A stretch of 64,000 bases of DNA, from the NCBI RefSeq assembly GCF_042677205.1, contig NZ_JBHTIU010000089.1:1-64000 (forward strand), read 5' to 3'. A model generated the notes under the pieces. It had not been told where the DNA came from, did no database searches, and saw only the letters and a list, made by a program, of their open reading frames with translations. The translations under genes and the position numbers were made by a program. The stretch is from Paenibacillus_L residui (GTDB lineage: Bacteria; Bacillota; Bacilli; Paenibacillales; NBRC-103111). This document shows positions 35,997 through 44,720 of this stretch, piece by piece; positions within the stretch are counted from its first letter, which is position 1, and each line of letters begins with the position of its first letter.

Positions 35997-36383
35997 GCGG
36001 CCGAAGGAGAGGTGCTGATTGGCGCGCTTGAGGACGGCATCGGAGAGGCCGTTGGATCCGCCGATAATGAAGGTGACCTGGCTGCGGCCGTAGGTGGCCA
36101 ATTGGTCGAGCTGCCGGGACAGCTCCTCGGATGTCCACATTTGCCCTTCAATGGCCAGGGCGATGACATGTGCATCCGGCTTGATTTGCGCCAGGATGCG
36201 CTCCCCCTCCTTCGCCTTGACCTGCTCCTCCTCGGCTGCGCTCATCGACTCCGGTGCTTTCTCGTCCGGCAATTCTGTGATCTGCAGCTTGGCATAGGGC
36301 CCCAGCCTTTTGGAGTACTCCGCAATGCCTTGGGTTAAATACTTTTCCTTCAGTTTACCGACGGCAATAATTTGAATTTGCAT
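35904..36383 (-). CDS. rlmH: 23S rRNA (pseudouridine1915-N3)-methyltransferase RlmH
   Basis: 159 residues, full length. SPOUT-class features: MQIQIIAVGKLKEKYLTQGI, the knotted AdoMet-binding part with FIIGGSNGLSDAVLKRA (about 103-119), and the invariant C-terminal RLILVEQIYRAFKIMRGEPY-HR. It methylates pseudouridine 1915 in helix 69 of 23S rRNA as a homodimer, with the C-terminal Tyr-His in the active site. Integration at its 3' end preserves the protein, as for SCC elements in staphylococci. The last 31 codons, stop included, overlap the recombinase ORF on the other strand. Confidence 0.97.
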   Translation of the reverse strand: MQIQIIAVGKLKEKYLTQGIAEYSKRLGPYAKLQITELPDEKAPESMSAAEEEQVKAKEGERILAQIKPDAHVIALAIEGQMWTSEELSRQLDQLATYGRSQVTFIIGGSNGLSDAVLKRANQHLSFGRLTYPHQLMRLILVEQIYRAFKIMRGEPYHR

Positions 36384-36522
36384 AAGGCTTGCGCCCCTTC
36401 CTCGTTATTCTTTATGTATGATTGAGCTGTGAATAGGCCCTTGAACAAGCCTCCCAAAGTAATACCAAGTAATATTTAGTATTATCAGAAACTTCCGCAG
36501 GAATAAACTCCAGTCCGGAGGA

Positions 36523-36654
36523 TAAAAAAAGCTCCTAACGGAGCCTCTTCGAAGACGAATAACCCGGTTTTAAAGGTAGCTTTTTATGCCAATTAGAAAG
36601 TTGTTCCATTTTAATGCTTTAATGAACACTTTCTAATGTGGTAAGCAAAACCGC
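36523..36654. repeat. Dispersed structured repeat, unit copy near rlmH
   Basis: Contains aaaaaaagctcctaacggag, the segment cgaagacgaataacccggtt and ggtagctttttatgccaatt, all shared with 47231-47382 and with the tandem array at 61275-61690. On the minus strand it ends in a GC hairpin (ggctccgttaggagc) and T run, like an intrinsic terminator. The rest of the 36384-36813 gap shows no gene. Confidence 0.7.
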
Positions 36655-36813
36655 CAGGACTAACCCGGCGGCCATTCAAACATTTTCATCTCAGTTGTTA
36701 AAGGGAGTGCAAATAGAACACCGGATTCAGCCTCTCTCTGTACTGCAAAATTTGTCGTCCGGCGAACCTCCATGCATGCAGCGCCGAAACTACATGGTTG
36801 GTCGTCCGAACTT

Positions 36814-36987
36814 CTAAATCACCAAGAAAAGAGCCTCGTGCTTGCAGCCCTTCTCCTCGCACAGATGTGGAGGGTCCCATTCTTTGAAGCTGACTTCCGA
36901 TAGCGCGTATAGGTCCGGCGCCTCTTCATATTCGTCGACGAATCGATCGATTGCGATTTCCAGATGCTCCTTACAAACGACATACAT
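36814..36987 (-). CDS. CxxH/CxxC small protein (BA_5709 family)
   Basis: A 57-residue ORF, MYVVCKEHLEIAIDRFVDEY to KGCKHEALFLVI. It carries the family's CxxH (C5-H8) and a second Cys pair (LCEEKGC), expected to bind a metal. It belongs to the small proteins encoded next to rlmH/htrA in bacilli, function unknown. The ATG follows aggtgagaacatagct. It lies 33 bases downstream of the htrA stop, in the same direction. Confidence 0.8.
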   Translation of the reverse strand: MYVVCKEHLEIAIDRFVDEYEEAPDLYALSEVSFKEWDPPHLCEEKGCKHEALFLVI

Positions 36988-37020
36988 AGCTATGTTCTCA
37001 CCTATATTCTCTCAAGTTCG

Positions 37021-38193
37021 TCACGACTCGTCATTCTCTGCGAGCGTTAGCGTAACGGTCTCTTTCTTTCCGTCCCGATAGTACGTAATCGTTATTTTCT
37101 CGCCAATTTTCTTGTTCTGGTACAAATATTTGCGCAGAGACAGAGTACCATGGACAGGCTGGTTATCCAATTGGACTATAACGTCATTTGTTGACAAACC
37201 TGCCTCCGCGGCTGGCCCGTAAACCTCCAGGATTATCGCGCCGGTCTTCACATCGTCGGGCAGCTTCAGCAATTCCAGCCCGCTCTTGAAGGAAGTCAGA
37301 TTGACCGTAGATACCCCTATGAACGGACGAAGCACCTTGCCATGCTCGATCAGTTCATCCAGCACCGCCTTCACCTCATTGATCGGAATCGCGAATCCGA
37401 GTCCTTCCACTCCGGTATCCGCCACCTTCAAGCTGTTAATCCCGATCACTTTCCCGTCCAGATCAACCAGAGCTCCGCCGCTGTTCCCTTGATTAATAGC
37501 CGCATCCGTCTGAATCATGTCCAGCTCCCATTCATACTCGCCATCATGCCCGGGATAGACCGGGATCGTCCTCTTCGGCCAACTGATAATTCCTGCGGTG
37601 ACTGTCTGAGACAGCCCGCCGAGGGGATTCCCGATGGCGATGGCCGTTTGGCCCGACTTCAATTTATCCGAATTCCCGAATTCCGCCACTGTCTTGATTC
37701 CACTGGCGTCGATCTCCAGGACGGCCAGATCGGCCAAATAATCCGCACCAACCACTGTGGCCTGCTTATGCTCCCCGGTAGGCAGCACCACCTCGAACGA
37801 GGTCGCTTCCTCCAGCACATGATTATTCGTTACGACTAGCGCCCGGTCGCCATCCTTCCGGAAAATGACTCCCGAACCCATTCCAATCCCGCGTACCTTG
37901 CCTCCGTCCTTATCCTTGATCGAGCTGATGATGCTGACGACGGTCGGACTGACTTTATCTACGGCCTTGACCCGGCTGACATCAATAACCTCAAGAGGAA
38001 CCGAAGCGGTCGCAGGGGTCCCCTCCCCATGTGAAATAATTGACATCAGGAAGAAGGTAACGAGTGAACCCGCTATGGCGGACAGAACCAGCAGCAGGGC
38101 AGTCCTGTTGTGCCACCAACGGCGGCGTTCGGGGCCTTTCCTTGCCCACCTTGACACCTTGGTGGAATAGAATTCGTCATTGAACAAGCTCAT
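37021..38193 (-). CDS. htrA: HtrA-like membrane-anchored serine protease
   Basis: 390 residues. A cytoplasmic N-terminus and one membrane helix (about 31-51) are followed by an external trypsin-like domain with catalytic His125 (VVTNNHVLEE), Asp155 (DLAVLEID) and Ser238 (GNSGGALVD). A PDZ domain (about 285-385, GAIILEVYGPAAEAGLSTND) completes it. It degrades misfolded envelope proteins. It is the last gene of the walRK cluster, the position of yyxA (yycK) in Bacillus subtilis. Confidence 0.95.
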   Translation of the reverse strand: MSLFNDEFYSTKVSRWARKGPERRRWWHNRTALLLVLSAIAGSLVTFFLMSIISHGEGTPATASVPLEVIDVSRVKAVDKVSPTVVSIISSIKDKDGGKVRGIGMGSGVIFRKDGDRALVVTNNHVLEEATSFEVVLPTGEHKQATVVGADYLADLAVLEIDASGIKTVAEFGNSDKLKSGQTAIAIGNPLGGLSQTVTAGIISWPKRTIPVYPGHDGEYEWELDMIQTDAAINQGNSGGALVDLDGKVIGINSLKVADTGVEGLGFAIPINEVKAVLDELIEHGKVLRPFIGVSTVNLTSFKSGLELLKLPDDVKTGAIILEVYGPAAEAGLSTNDVIVQLDNQPVHGTLSLRKYLYQNKKIGEKITITYYRDGKKETVTLTLAENDES

Positions 38194-38321
38194 CGTTTCC
38201 CCTCTTTCCCGCTTGATTTCCGAATCATTTTTATACTGGGGTGGAATGTTTCGGCACTTTGAAGCCTACAATAATAGTAGCCGCAGCAAAATCATAGATT
38301 GCTAGAAAGGTGGTACCGGTT

Positions 38322-38549
38322 ATGAATCTGCATTTTAAAGAAATCGATTTGATCGGCAAGCTCGCCGACCTTAAGGAAGATCACTATCGGCAAACTCTTG
38401 TGCTGAGCGCCATTATCGAGCTGCTGATTGATAAGAAAGTGATCACCCGTGAAGAAATCGAAACGATGGCCCGGAAGCTGGACCCGGTTATTCCTCATCC
38501 AGACTATCCCATTCCGTTGGACGATCAAAGTAAGTATCCTTTAGAGTAA
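38322..38549 (+). CDS. Small conserved hypothetical protein
   Basis: 75 residues, MNLHFKEIDLIGKLADLKED to DDQSKYPLE, helical with acidic patches. The start after gaaaggtggtaccggtt is better than the GTG at 38310. It is convergent with walJ and overlaps its 3' end by 62 bases. Function unknown. Confidence 0.65.
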   Translation: MNLHFKEIDLIGKLADLKEDHYRQTLVLSAIIELLIDKKVITREEIETMARKLDPVIPHPDYPIPLDDQSKYPLE

Positions 38550-39294
38550 GCCGCCCATCGTTTAGGGTTATGTCATTCTGTTCCAAAATATTCTCCACCG
38601 TCATTCGCGCCAGATCCATCAGATTATGATTCTGGCTCAGATGCGCCAGGTACACCCTCTTCGTCTTGCCCCCAAGAATCTCGCTGAGCGCATCGCCCGC
38701 GGCTTCATTCGACAGGTGGCCTATATCGCTTAAGATCCGCCTCTTGATATTCCAGGGGTATTTGCCCATTCGCAGCATTTCGACATCATGATTCGATTCC
38801 AGAATGAGCACGTCGGAATCCAGCACCTGCTCCTTGACCTTGCTGCTCATATATCCCAGATCGGTGGCGAGACTAAGCTTCTTGTCTCCTTCATAGAAGC
38901 AGTAGCCCACCGGCTCCGCCGCGTCATGGGAAATCGCGTAGGACTCCACTTGAATGGAATCGAACTCGATCATGCTTCCGGTATCCATAACCTTCACATT
39001 GGCTTCAGCGATTTCCCCAATCTGCTTGTTCAGAGCCTCCCATGTTTTCTCATTCGCATATATGGGCAAATCATATTTCCGGGCCAGTGCTCCCAGCCCT
39101 TTGATATGATCGGAGTGCTCATGTGTGACAAGAATCGCATCCAGCTCTTCGCCCGACACGTTCCGTTCTTCCAGCAGCTGCTCAACTTTCTTGGCACTTA
39201 GTCCCGCATCCACCAGCAGCTTGGTTTCCCCGTTCGTCACGACCATCGAATTCCCTGTCGAACCGCTTGCCAATACACTAAAACGCAATCCCAT
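38488..39294 (-). CDS. walJ: Metallo-beta-lactamase-fold hydrolase WalJ/YycJ
   Basis: 268 residues. The THEHSDHIKG metal motif (about residues 58-67) and later YAISHDAAEPVGY and YLAHLSQNHNLMDL provide the His and Asp ligands of two metals. WalJ is a conserved member of the walRK operon in low-GC Gram-positives, linked to coordination of division and replication, with nuclease activity reported for homologues. It lies downstream of yycI. Confidence 0.93.
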   Translation of the reverse strand: MGLRFSVLASGSTGNSMVVTNGETKLLVDAGLSAKKVEQLLEERNVSGEELDAILVTHEHSDHIKGLGALARKYDLPIYANEKTWEALNKQIGEIAEANVKVMDTGSMIEFDSIQVESYAISHDAAEPVGYCFYEGDKKLSLATDLGYMSSKVKEQVLDSDVLILESNHDVEMLRMGKYPWNIKRRILSDIGHLSNEAAGDALSEILGGKTKRVYLAHLSQNHNLMDLARMTVENILEQNDITLNDGRLTLKDTYFDRPTEWDSLDEE

Positions 39295-39523
39295 GTCAAA
39301 ACTCCTATTCCTTGCCGTTATCCGACGTGAAGCTCATTCTTTCGTCAGTTCTGTTGCATATATCATATATGTATAAGCCTAGCAGTTAGCCAAGCTTATA
39401 CTTCAGGGCTGTTACTCGCAAATTTTCGTAAAATTCAACCCCGTCTAAAATCCCGAAATATCAATGTAAATCTGGAATGCAAAGCTTCCTTTAATACCGG
39501 TTTATCCTTCGAAAATAGCTTCA

Positions 39524-40273
39524 TTAGGGACTTTTCTTAGTATCCCGACTTTCCTCTACTTCCCCGTTATATGCTTGAACGTAGTAAGGGTTGCCCTCCT
39601 CCGGAGTAATCCTCCAGAAGGGCAGCATATACTGGGTCTCCGAATCGAAGTTCGGCCCGTGATACCCCAGCTTCACATCGACAATAACGGTTCCTTCCGG
39701 AAGATAGTTCTCCGCCAGGCTGCGAATCGCCGTATAAGCCGAGATCACCTTCTGTTCTTGCTGCTCTCCTCCTGATTGTACTTCAACATAGGCTTGTTTG
39801 TAACCTGTAATTTGCCCGTTCTCCTCATATAATTGCAAAGTCACGTCAAACAACGGTATTTTATCCACCAGTTGATTAAAGACATACACTCCGTTGCCGC
39901 TGCGCACCGGATCGAAAGCATACTGATCGGCATACCTTACGGACGATCGGCTGGTTAATTCCCTGGCCAGGTTCTTGCTGAACGGACTGGACCATTTAAG
40001 CGGGCTGTCTAGCGGAATCTTCTCGGCATTGCGGGAAGCTTCGTCGAATTGGACGGTAAAGCTCTTCAGCTTGGGAGCATCCTTGGGGACCTCCTCTACC
40101 TTCAATTGAATATTTTTGCTGGCAAGAAGCTTGCTCGTCTCCTCAATAATGAAAGCCGTGTCGGATTCGGTGCCCGTCTGACCCCAGCGGGTCGTCCACA
40201 GTTGATATCCGAGCATAATGTTCAGAAAGAGAAAAGATAGAATCAGAATCGTTTTCGCCCTTCCCCAATCCAT
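39524..40273 (-). CDS. yycI: Two-component regulatory protein YycI
   Basis: 249 residues: one N-terminal membrane helix (about 5-25, RAKTILILSFLFLNIMLGYQ) and an external domain ending in a PepSY-like GNPYYVQAYNGEVEESRD. YycI works with YycH and WalK in the membrane to restrain the kinase. The start MDWGRAKT is preferred; the TTG 7 codons earlier lies upstream of the aaggag site. The 301-base gap to yycH, with nothing recognisable inside, is longer than usual. Confidence 0.93.
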   Translation of the reverse strand: MDWGRAKTILILSFLFLNIMLGYQLWTTRWGQTGTESDTAFIIEETSKLLASKNIQLKVEEVPKDAPKLKSFTVQFDEASRNAEKIPLDSPLKWSSPFSKNLARELTSRSSVRYADQYAFDPVRSGNGVYVFNQLVDKIPLFDVTLQLYEENGQITGYKQAYVEVQSGGEQQEQKVISAYTAIRSLAENYLPEGTVIVDVKLGYHGPNFDSETQYMLPFWRITPEEGNPYYVQAYNGEVEESRDTKKSP

Positions 40274-40574
40274 GGCCTCACGCTCCTTGTCCAACGCCTA
40301 ATTTAGTCCGCCTCGTCCGGCCGTGCCCGGTCCTCGTCAAGTCCTTCTGTTTGATTACCGTTGTTACCATCGATTGCTGTTCTTATGTCCATTCCTGCCG
40401 CACAGGGCATTCCTTGGCTGCCCAACCGAAGTGTCCCTCCCCTTGACTTAACCTAAAGCTTGCAATAGCCAAATCTCTGCGCGGACCCTTCTCTTGAGCA
40501 ACCTTTCAGAGAGCTTTCCCCATACTTCATAACCCTTGAAAATGCTTCTCCGGGCATTTCACCGGTTCATTTCT

Positions 40575-41885
40575 CTAGCTCCCGGCCAGTTCCTCGCTCA
40601 TCGGCTCCTTGAGGAACCGGTAAGTGCCGTCCTGCAGCTCTACGGCCCACTGGGGGACCAGATGGATCTTCTCATCTCCGAGAGTGGCCTGGTACGCCGG
40701 GTAGACCGCCACCGGATTTAGACCGCTCTGTTCCAGCATTGTGGCCAACGCATCTCCGCCAGGCAGACGGTACGCGCTCTTCTCCGCCAATCCGATATCC
40801 ATGTTGATCATTGACCGTTCGTAGTTGGATATAACCCCTTTTTGCATGACGATCTTGATGTACCCGAAGCTGCTCTGCTCCGTATTCATCACCGGATAAC
40901 CCCCGACATACTGTCTGAATTCGAACGTTTGCGGCCCGAAGGCATAATTCGGACTTACCCGGCTGAATAAATAGTCGCTGTTCCATCCCCCGTGACGGTT
41001 AATGAACTTCACCGCGTTCGTCAAATTTTCTTTCGTTTCCGCTCTGCTTTCTACCGGTACCGAGACCGGGTCCGAATAACTAAACCAATGATCCCCATTG
41101 CGGACCTGAAGCCCTCTCTTGCCGTCTGTATAAATCTGCGCCCCATCCCGCTCGAAGAGGAAGCGGGCCATTCCCGGGTCGGGAAACAGACTGCGTTTAA
41201 GCTGATCCTCTGTGAAAATATTGAAGGGCACCTTATATTGAACCATCTGCAAATCGACTGCCGGAAGATAATAGTCATGTCTGCTGTCCGGATAGTAAGC
41301 GGGAAGATGAGCCCCGAGGCCTATTTTATTTTCCAGCTCTTTGACCGTTAAGTCCGATTGAACCGCCTCGTAGACGATTTCGGGGGAATCACTCAGAAAG
41401 TACGTCTTTACTTCTTCCTTAGATTCATATATCCAGATTTTGGATATCCCTACATCCTCCACCGTAAAATCTTCCTTGATTTTCATAATGCTCTTCAAAG
41501 TCCCGACCGGCACGGCTTCCTTGAAGCGGATTTCGATACCCGGCCTTGTGTCCCGAATCAAATCCCAGTCCAGATAGGAAGCCGGAAGATTCGTGCGGCG
41601 CAAGTTTTCGAAAGAACGCTGTTTCAGCAAATCCGAGTACACCATATTATAAAATTGATGTCCGTATGGAAGTACCGTATGCTGCTTGTTTCCGAAATGG
41701 ATGATCATCTGTTCGGGAAGAATGAGATCGGCCAAAGCGGCCGGCGGGCCATCCAGCCCCGAATCGACATATTCCATCTGATTGATCGGTTCGTAATTCG
41801 GTGAGCTGTAGGCCAGCAAATAGCTTTGGACCAGGCTAGCGGCGACAAGAACAACCAGCGCAACGGTTTTAGCTTTTTCCATCAT
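40575..41885 (-). CDS. yycH: Two-component regulatory protein YycH
   Basis: 436 residues with one N-terminal membrane helix (about 5-24) and a large external part of two YycH-like domains. It pairs with YycI and controls WalK. Its start overlaps the walK end by 17 bases (ATGATG at 41885 or 41882), so translation is probably coupled. Confidence 0.93.
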   Translation of the reverse strand: MMEKAKTVALVVLVAASLVQSYLLAYSSPNYEPINQMEYVDSGLDGPPAALADLILPEQMIIHFGNKQHTVLPYGHQFYNMVYSDLLKQRSFENLRRTNLPASYLDWDLIRDTRPGIEIRFKEAVPVGTLKSIMKIKEDFTVEDVGISKIWIYESKEEVKTYFLSDSPEIVYEAVQSDLTVKELENKIGLGAHLPAYYPDSRHDYYLPAVDLQMVQYKVPFNIFTEDQLKRSLFPDPGMARFLFERDGAQIYTDGKRGLQVRNGDHWFSYSDPVSVPVESRAETKENLTNAVKFINRHGGWNSDYLFSRVSPNYAFGPQTFEFRQYVGGYPVMNTEQSSFGYIKIVMQKGVISNYERSMINMDIGLAEKSAYRLPGGDALATMLEQSGLNPVAVYPAYQATLGDEKIHLVPQWAVELQDGTYRFLKEPMSEELAGS

Positions 41886-43743
41886 GATTAGTCCCGCTTC
41901 CTTCCTCCATATAGGGAAGAGTGAAAGACACCGTCGTTCCTACATTAAATTCCGAATCTATCGCAATCGCACCGCCATGGGCTTTAATAATTTCCCGGGC
42001 AATGGACAGCCCCAGGCCTGTCCCTCCCATATTACGCGATCTTGCTTTATCTACCCGGTAGAAACGCTCGAAGATCCGCGACAAATCCTTCTTCGGAATG
42101 CCTATTCCCGTATCCTGAATTTTAATTTCGAGCATATCATTCGGCAGCCGTTCGGCCATAATCCGAATTTGGCCGCCGTCTCCCGTATATTTAATCGCGT
42201 TGGAGACGAGGTTATCCAGTACCTGATCGATCTTGTCCCGATCCAGCCAGATCGGTGACGTATTATCACCGATAATAATCTGGATGGCGATACTGCGCTG
42301 CCGCAGCTGGAACGAGAACCGGTCAGCCACTTCATCCAGCATTTCCGTCACATGGACCTGCTCCTTCTTGAGCATCGCCTGGTTGGAATCGAGCCTGGAC
42401 AGGTGAAGCAGATCCGTAACGAGCCGGATCATCCGCTCTGCTTCATTACGGGTCACCCCTACGAATTTCCTGGCCAACTGCGGTTCGTCTATAGCCCCGT
42501 CATCCAAAGCCTCCAGGTAGCTCTTGAGCGTGGTCAGCGGCGTCCTTAACTCATGAGATACGTTGGCGACGAACTCCCGGCGGGACTGCTCCAGCTCCTC
42601 CTGCTCCGTCACGTCATGGAGCACGACAATCGTTCCGGTCGTCCCCTTCTCCCGGCTGTGAACCGAAGTGAAGGTTGCTCTTACCTTACGGCTCTCTTCC
42701 GACTCCTGAGGGTGAATCTCGATCAGATGGGTAACCTCCTCGCCACGCGCGCCGGGAAGTGCCAGCTGCTTGGGAAGTCCCAGCAGTTCGTATAAATCCT
42801 TGCCGTCCGCCGGCTGGTTGTTCAGCTGAAGCATTTCTCTCGCCCGGCGATTGATGACGATCACCCGGTCCTGCTCGTCTGTAGCCACGACTCCGTCACT
42901 CATGCTCGTCAAGACGGAGGCCAGCTTCTCCTTCTCTTCTTCATTCACGGACAGCGCTTCCTTCAGACGATTCGTCATATCGTTGAAGGCACGGCTCAAC
43001 TGGCCGATCTCGTCGTGGCTCCATATTTTGACCTGGTGGTCGAAGTTCCCCCGGGCAACGGACGACACCTGCCGGGTGATTTCTTTAATCGGGCTCGTAA
43101 TCGTGTGGGCCAGAATAATTCCGAGAAGAATCGTCATGGCGAGCGCAATTAAAATACCGGACATGAAAATCTGCTTGATCCGGTTGATCGTGTCGAAGAT
43201 ATCTTCCATGGAAGAGACAATATAGACCGCTCCGATGACCTTGTTTTCCTCGCTGACGGGCATGGCGATCACTTTCTTCCGTTTCCCGTCCACATCCGTC
43301 AGGATCCGCTCATTATCTTTGTCCTTAATATTCTGCAGGGCGCGGCTGACGACCTGCTGGGTATTCTTCTGCCCGATGATGGAACGGGGATACTGGTCCG
43401 ATGCGCTGATGACGGTTCCGTTGGAGTTGATGATCTGAATCTCCACGTTGCTTACCTTGTACCAGTTATTGACCGTTTGGTTCAGCCGGTCGTTAATCGT
43501 CTTACCGTCTTCCGGCTTCGTTCCGGAATCGGCATTCTCCTGGTTGTCCAGCAGAACGGGCTTCACCAGATCGGACAACAGCATGGCCTGGTAATTCAGA
43601 GATTCCGAGAAGTTATTCATGAATGAGGTTTCCATCGCCTTGATGAAATAGATGCCGATCAACTGCATGGCGAATAAGATTAGCAGTACATAGATGATGA
43701 TCAGCTTCATCTGAATCGTTCGGAAGAACCGGATTCCTATCAT
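41869..43743 (-). CDS. walK: Sensor histidine kinase WalK
   Basis: 624 residues. Membrane helix 1 (about 12-34), an external sensor domain (about 36-180), helix 2 (about 190-214), HAMP (about 214-266), PAS (about 270-375), HisKA with phospho-acceptor His397 in NVSHELRTPLT, and HATPase_c with N, G1 (DTGIGIP) and G2 (GGTGLGL) boxes. It is the essential kinase controlling cell-wall hydrolases. It begins directly after the walR stop. Confidence 0.97.
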   Translation of the reverse strand: MIGIRFFRTIQMKLIIIYVLLILFAMQLIGIYFIKAMETSFMNNFSESLNYQAMLLSDLVKPVLLDNQENADSGTKPEDGKTINDRLNQTVNNWYKVSNVEIQIINSNGTVISASDQYPRSIIGQKNTQQVVSRALQNIKDKDNERILTDVDGKRKKVIAMPVSEENKVIGAVYIVSSMEDIFDTINRIKQIFMSGILIALAMTILLGIILAHTITSPIKEITRQVSSVARGNFDHQVKIWSHDEIGQLSRAFNDMTNRLKEALSVNEEEKEKLASVLTSMSDGVVATDEQDRVIVINRRAREMLQLNNQPADGKDLYELLGLPKQLALPGARGEEVTHLIEIHPQESEESRKVRATFTSVHSREKGTTGTIVVLHDVTEQEELEQSRREFVANVSHELRTPLTTLKSYLEALDDGAIDEPQLARKFVGVTRNEAERMIRLVTDLLHLSRLDSNQAMLKKEQVHVTEMLDEVADRFSFQLRQRSIAIQIIIGDNTSPIWLDRDKIDQVLDNLVSNAIKYTGDGGQIRIMAERLPNDMLEIKIQDTGIGIPKKDLSRIFERFYRVDKARSRNMGGTGLGLSIAREIIKAHGGAIAIDSEFNVGTTVSFTLPYMEEGSGTNHDGKS

Positions 43744-44460
43744 TTACAGTCCCCCTGCTTTAGGGTTCCTCATTACGTAGCCTAATCCTCTTCTCGTCGT
43801 AATATATTCCGGACGGCTGGGCTCGTCTTCTATCTTCTCACGCAGCCTGCGAATCGTGACATCCACGGTGCGGACATCCCCATAGTAGTCATACCCCCAC
43901 ACCGCCTGAAGCAAATGCTCGCGGGTCATGACCTTCCCCGTATTCCGCGCCATATATTGAATCAGCTCGAATTCCCGATGGGTCAAATCCAGCGGCATAC
44001 CGTCTTTATACACGACATACATGTCGTTATCGATTAGCAGTCTGTGTATGCGTATTCCTTCCTGATCGGACGTTCCCTGCTTCTCAGGCTCATTCTTGGC
44101 CTGCCGCCGCAGGTGAGCCTTGACTCTGGCCAGAAGCTCCCGGGTTCCGAACGGCTTCGTGACATAATCGTCCGCCCCCATCTCCAGCCCCAGCACTTTA
44201 TCCAGCTCCGTATCCTTGGCTGTCAGCATAATGATCGGGGTGTCCTTCCTGTTGCGGACTTCCCGGCACACATCCATGCCATCCTTAACGGGCAGCATCA
44301 GATCGAGCAGTATCAAATCCGGGTTCTCTGTCATAGCCAGTTCTACGGCGGTTCCCCCGTCATAGGCACAGATTACCTCGTAGCCTTCCTTCTCCAAATT
44401 AAATTTCAGTATATCGGCAATCGGTTGTTCGTCATCCACTACCAAAATTTTTCCAAACAA
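43744..44460 (-). CDS. walR: Response regulator WalR
   Basis: 238 residues of the OmpR class: receiver domain with phospho-acceptor Asp53 (LILLDLMLP), then a winged-helix effector domain (about 140-235) with HREFELIQYMARNTGKVMTR and DVTIRRLREKIEDEP. It drives autolysin and wall-metabolism genes, and the M23 peptidase upstream could be a target. It is the first gene of the walRK-yycHI-walJ-htrA operon. Confidence 0.97.
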   Translation of the reverse strand: MFGKILVVDDEQPIADILKFNLEKEGYEVICAYDGGTAVELAMTENPDLILLDLMLPVKDGMDVCREVRNRKDTPIIMLTAKDTELDKVLGLEMGADDYVTKPFGTRELLARVKAHLRRQAKNEPEKQGTSDQEGIRIHRLLIDNDMYVVYKDGMPLDLTHREFELIQYMARNTGKVMTREHLLQAVWGYDYYGDVRTVDVTIRRLREKIEDEPSRPEYITTRRGLGYVMRNPKAGGL

Positions 44461-44660
44461 CGATACTCACCTCATACTTTCTATCGACATTTAGAAATCC
44501 GGTGAATCTTGGGACGGAAGAAGCTGCCGGTGCAGCCTTCTACTGTTCCTCGTTTTATCTCCTATTCCAAGGATAAACGGCTATCGCCGTCCCTCGTTCA
44601 AGGACGTGCAGGTTCTCGATGAAAATAAGAACGGAGTAAGCAACTTTCTTATATTTTAAC

Positions 44661-44707
44661 AAAAAATAGGCAGAACAGCGAACTCGTTTAGTCCGTGCCT
44701 GCCTATT
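44661..44707 (-). terminator. Terminator of the M23 peptidase gene
   Basis: On the minus strand aataggcag / ctgcctatt forms a 9-bp stem with a long loop, followed by a TTTTTTG run, 14 bases beyond the peptidase stop. The sequence just right of walR (44570-44655) carries pieces of a dispersed repeat shared with 61.2 and 61.7 kb. Confidence 0.6.
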
Positions 44708-44720
44708 CCGATCCTAGTAA

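Noticed and set aside
1..36000. CRISPR array
   Set aside because: No regular array of identical short repeats with unique spacers was seen; the repeats found are long hairpins, att copies or 126-bp units.
36698..36880. 60-codon minus-strand frame near rlmH
   Set aside because: It overlaps the CxxH/CxxC gene in another frame, and its product has no known family signature.
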